Below are positions 22,045 through 23,950 of a DNA stretch of 23,950 bases, piece by piece. The notes beneath the pieces were generated by a model. It was not told the DNA's origin and did no database searches. It was given only the letters and a program-made list of their open reading frames with translations. Numbering within the stretch: position 1 is the stretch's first letter; each line of letters begins with the position of its first letter. A program made the position numbers and the translations under genes. This stretch comes from Roseburia sp. CAG:309 (GTDB lineage Bacteria > Bacillota > Clostridia > Lachnospirales > Lachnospiraceae): positions 1 through 23,950 of the forward strand of contig FR894020.1 of the NCBI GenBank assembly GCA_000434115.1, written 5' to 3'.

Positions 22045-22314
22045 TTATCCGAGTATGCGATCTGCCATCTTCGCTGCAACGTCCTCAATTGAAACATTGT
22101 ATGTTCCGGCTTTCATGCGTTCCATAATATCTTTTACTTTGTCCGCACGAACATCCGGTGATTCCGCTGCTGCCTTTTTCGCGATCTGGTAATCTTTACC
22201 AAATTCTGAAATTTCCAAAGAATCTGTCGCTGTGGCTGTGGTTTTTTTTGCTGTCCCTTTTGGCTTGTTTGCCTTATAAAGCTGACTTACCTGCATATAA
22301 GCATCGACTCTCAT
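22045..22314 (-). CDS. flgM: Anti-sigma-28 factor FlgM
   Basis: An 89-aa protein. The N-terminal 35 residues are Lys/Thr/Ala-rich and disordered, as is usual. Residues about 35-85 (DSLEISEFGKDYQIAKKAAAESPDVRADKVKDIMERMKAGTY, VAAKMADRIL) are the sigma-28-binding helices. FlgM holds sigma-28 inactive until it is exported through a finished hook. ATG 22314 has GGTGG eight bases upstream. It heads the junction-protein operon, and the likely sigma-28 promoter before it would give a feedback loop. Confidence 0.92.
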   Translation of the reverse strand: MRVDAYMQVSQLYKANKPKGTAKKTTATATDSLEISEFGKDYQIAKKAAAESPDVRADKVKDIMERMKAGTYNVSIEDVAAKMADRILG

Positions 22315-22357
22315 AATTTTCACCACCTAAACCTAAATTTCTTCTGTGTCACAATAT

Positions 22358-22384
22358 GTATCGGAAGAAATATCAGATATATTA
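22358..22384 (-). promoter_or_regulatory. Sigma-28-like promoter of the flgM operon
   Basis: TAATATAT (22384-22377), an 11-base spacer and TCCGATAC (22365-22358). The -10 keeps the CCGATA core and the spacer equals the two other promoters here; the -35 is weaker (5 of 8). It overlaps the stop codon of the beta-propeller gene. Confidence 0.6.
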
Positions 22385-23950
22385 ATAGGCAATCGAACGA
22401 ATTTTTTTATATTTTTTTGTATCGTACACATAAATCCTCGAAGCCTCCATGCAAAGATAAAAATAATCCCCAATATACAGGCCTCTCGATCTGGAACTGT
22501 AACATTCTTCCATTGAAAGTTTTGCCACTTTTTGAAATCCCTTTTGATTGTCATAGGAAAAAATCTCATAAAATGGCACTGTCCGGTTATCATACGACTC
22601 CATTCCAAATGCAATACGGTTTCTCTTCACATCAACCAATATTCCTTTGTGGTCACTTCCGATAGTCTGGCAGGAATTCATTTCCAATTTTTTATTGTGT
22701 ACTTCTTTTACTTTTTCCGGATCCGAAATGTCAAACATGGAAAGTTTCACATACGAATTTCCTTCTTTATCCTGTATACTTCCAACCCCCAACAGCATAT
22801 TTTCTCCAAACGGATGCAGATAATCGGAAAATCCCGGTATTTTTAATTTGTCCTTTACGACAGGGTTCGCAGGATCGCTGACATCTACCAAAAACAGAGG
22901 ATCGGTTTCCCGGTATGTCACAAAATAAACACTTTCTCCCATAAAACGCGCCGAATAAATTCTCTCGCCGGGAGCCAGCCGGCTGACACTTCCAATGGTT
23001 TTAAATGACGAATCTACGATGTAAAGCCCATTCGTGGTTTTGCCATTGTCGTCATATGTCGTAGCAGCAAAACGAAGATTCCCCTCGTATTCATCCATCG
23101 AAAACTGATTTAATATCGTGCCATTGATGATTTTTTCACAAGCGTATTTTATCGTTCCTTTTTCATACGAATACCGGCTGATTTTTGTTTTCCTCCAAGC
23201 ATCTGTCTCGGTCGCAACATAGATATTTTTTTCACTCATATAATACGTTCCTTCTGCCCCAAGTACCGCCATATTGTCGATGGTTTTTCCACTCTGGGAA
23301 AGATCAATACTCTGGAACACAAGATATTGGGCGGATTCCCCCGAATTCGGGCAGTACAGCCGGTCTTCGGGAAGAAGTTTCCCATTCACTTTCGGGATGT
23401 ATTCTTCTTTGTCTGTCTCTTTTTCTGCTTCGTACACCCGTTTCACAGAAATCGTGTACAATATATTTCCCGTCAGACGCGAATCACTATAATACCCTGA
23501 CTGACTGTTCTTACTGCGGCAGATCGGTTTTTCCGGATTACTGACATCATACAGATAAATAACCGTCTGATCGTCGTTGTCCTCTGACGACGTATTTGTG
23601 TTGTTTGCCAACACGACCAGCCATTGATCTTTCAAATACAGATCCTGCACCTGTACATCGTTCAAAACAATTTTTCCAATCTTTTCACTGGCTTTTCCGT
23701 CCGCCTTTACAATAGTAATGACGCTGGATACCGCATCCCGATAATACGAATAAATGTATTTTCCATCCGTTTTTACTATATCGGCTTCATCAATACCTTC
23801 TACCTGCGTATTGGTTTTCGTATAGTCATTTACACTGCCAATGTCTTTTTGGGTCGGACTTGACTCTTCCGCCCCCGACGCATAGGAGATATCATTTTCC
23901 ATCGCAACACTTTGTTCTTTCTCTCTTCCCATAAGATACTCCATCGCAAC
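22382..23950 (-). CDS. Beta-propeller domain protein (PF09826 type), 5' end outside the window
   Basis: The frame is open from the window edge to the stop at 22382, at least 522 codons. The sequence YTKTNTQVEGIDEADIVKTD, followed by GKYIYSYY, is the signature of the secreted C-terminal beta-propeller family PF09826. Repeated blades such as TVIYLYDVSNPEKP, LFLVDVSDPANPV and LSMFDISDPEKV recur at intervals of about 50-70 residues. Family members are usually about 650 residues with an N-terminal membrane anchor, which would lie outside the window; the ATG at 23944 is probably internal. It has no known flagellar role and its transcript runs toward flgM, whose promoter overlaps its stop. Confidence 0.82.
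   Translation of the reverse strand, partial: VAMEYLMGREKEQSVAMENDISYASGAEESSPTQKDIGSVNDYTKTNTQVEGIDEADIVKTDGKYIYSYYRDAVSSVITIVKADGKASEKIGKIVLNDVQVQDLYLKDQWLVVLANNTNTSSEDNDDQTVIYLYDVSNPEKPICRSKNSQSGYYSDSRLTGNILYTISVKRVYEAEKETDKEEYIPKVNGKLLPEDRLYCPNSGESAQYLVFQSIDLSQSGKTIDNMAVLGAEGTYYMSEKNIYVATETDAWRKTKISRYSYEKGTIKYACEKIINGTILNQFSMDEYEGNLRFAATTYDDNGKTTNGLYIVDSSFKTIGSVSRLAPGERIYSARFMGESVYFVTYRETDPLFLVDVSDPANPVVKDKLKIPGFSDYLHPFGENMLLGVGSIQDKEGNSYVKLSMFDISDPEKVKEVHNKKLEMNSCQTIGSDHKGILVDVKRNRIAFGMESYDNRTVPFYEIFSYDNQKGFQKVAKLSMEECYSSRSRGLYIGDYFYLCMEASRIYVYDTKKYKKIRSIAY

Noticed and set aside
1..23950. CRISPR arrays, tRNA or rRNA genes, complete insertion sequences
   Set aside because: No regularly spaced repeats, no cloverleaf or rRNA-like sequence and no DDE or tyrosine recombinase gene were seen.

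Overview
The window looks like chromosomal DNA of a flagellated, anaerobic Gram-positive bacterium of the Lachnospiraceae type (Roseburia, Agathobacter and relatives). The evidence is moderate GC, strong AGGAGG ribosome binding sites, a flgM-flgN-flgK-flgK-flgL-fliW-csrA-flaG-fliD-fliS order, and typical Lachnospiraceae accessory proteins (PF09826 beta-propeller, Rpn-type nuclease, LicD fusion). The genus is inferred from style, not proven.

Left part (1-4123, all minus strand): a tightly packed operon of an integrated plasmid or ICE-like element. Read in transcription order it encodes an unknown 104-aa protein, a small membrane protein, a double helix-turn-helix protein, an unknown 170-aa protein, a single-stranded DNA-binding protein, a coiled-coil/sigma-region-4-like protein, a ParM/Alp-type actin-like ATPase and a winged-helix protein cut by the window edge. 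An unusual pair of hairpins with a shared arm (4150-4240) separates it from the chromosomal part.

Middle (4345-9740): a PEP mutase with an N-terminal nucleotidyltransferase domain (phosphonate synthesis) converges on a large LicD/CDP-glycerol-transferase-like fusion. Upstream of licD lie a terminator and a chimeric 80-codon ORF that joins the first 43 codons of a GH43 xylosidase to the last 37 codons of a flagellin. A divergent Rpn-type nuclease gene follows.

Right part (9860-22314, all minus strand): late flagellar genes. A flgM operon (flgM, flgN, flgK1, flgK2, flgL, fliW, csrA) is followed by a sigma-28-driven flaG-fliD-fliS-chaperone operon and then by flagellin. Sigma-28-like promoters with identical 11-bp spacers precede flgM, flaG and fliC. 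The flagellin leader carries hairpins and CsrA-type ANGGA motifs, so the FliW-CsrA-flagellin circuit can be read directly from the DNA. A PF09826 beta-propeller protein runs off the right edge.

Main surprise: no intact flagellin gene is present. Two tandem flagellins are joined by a junction that deletes the end of the first and the start of the second and shifts the frame, and a third survives only as a tail fused to GH43. Export chaperones, cap, junction proteins and regulators are intact. The locus therefore appears to have lost its filament subunits by at least two separate rearrangements (or was misassembled), while the candidate surface-modification genes and the regulatory circuit remain.
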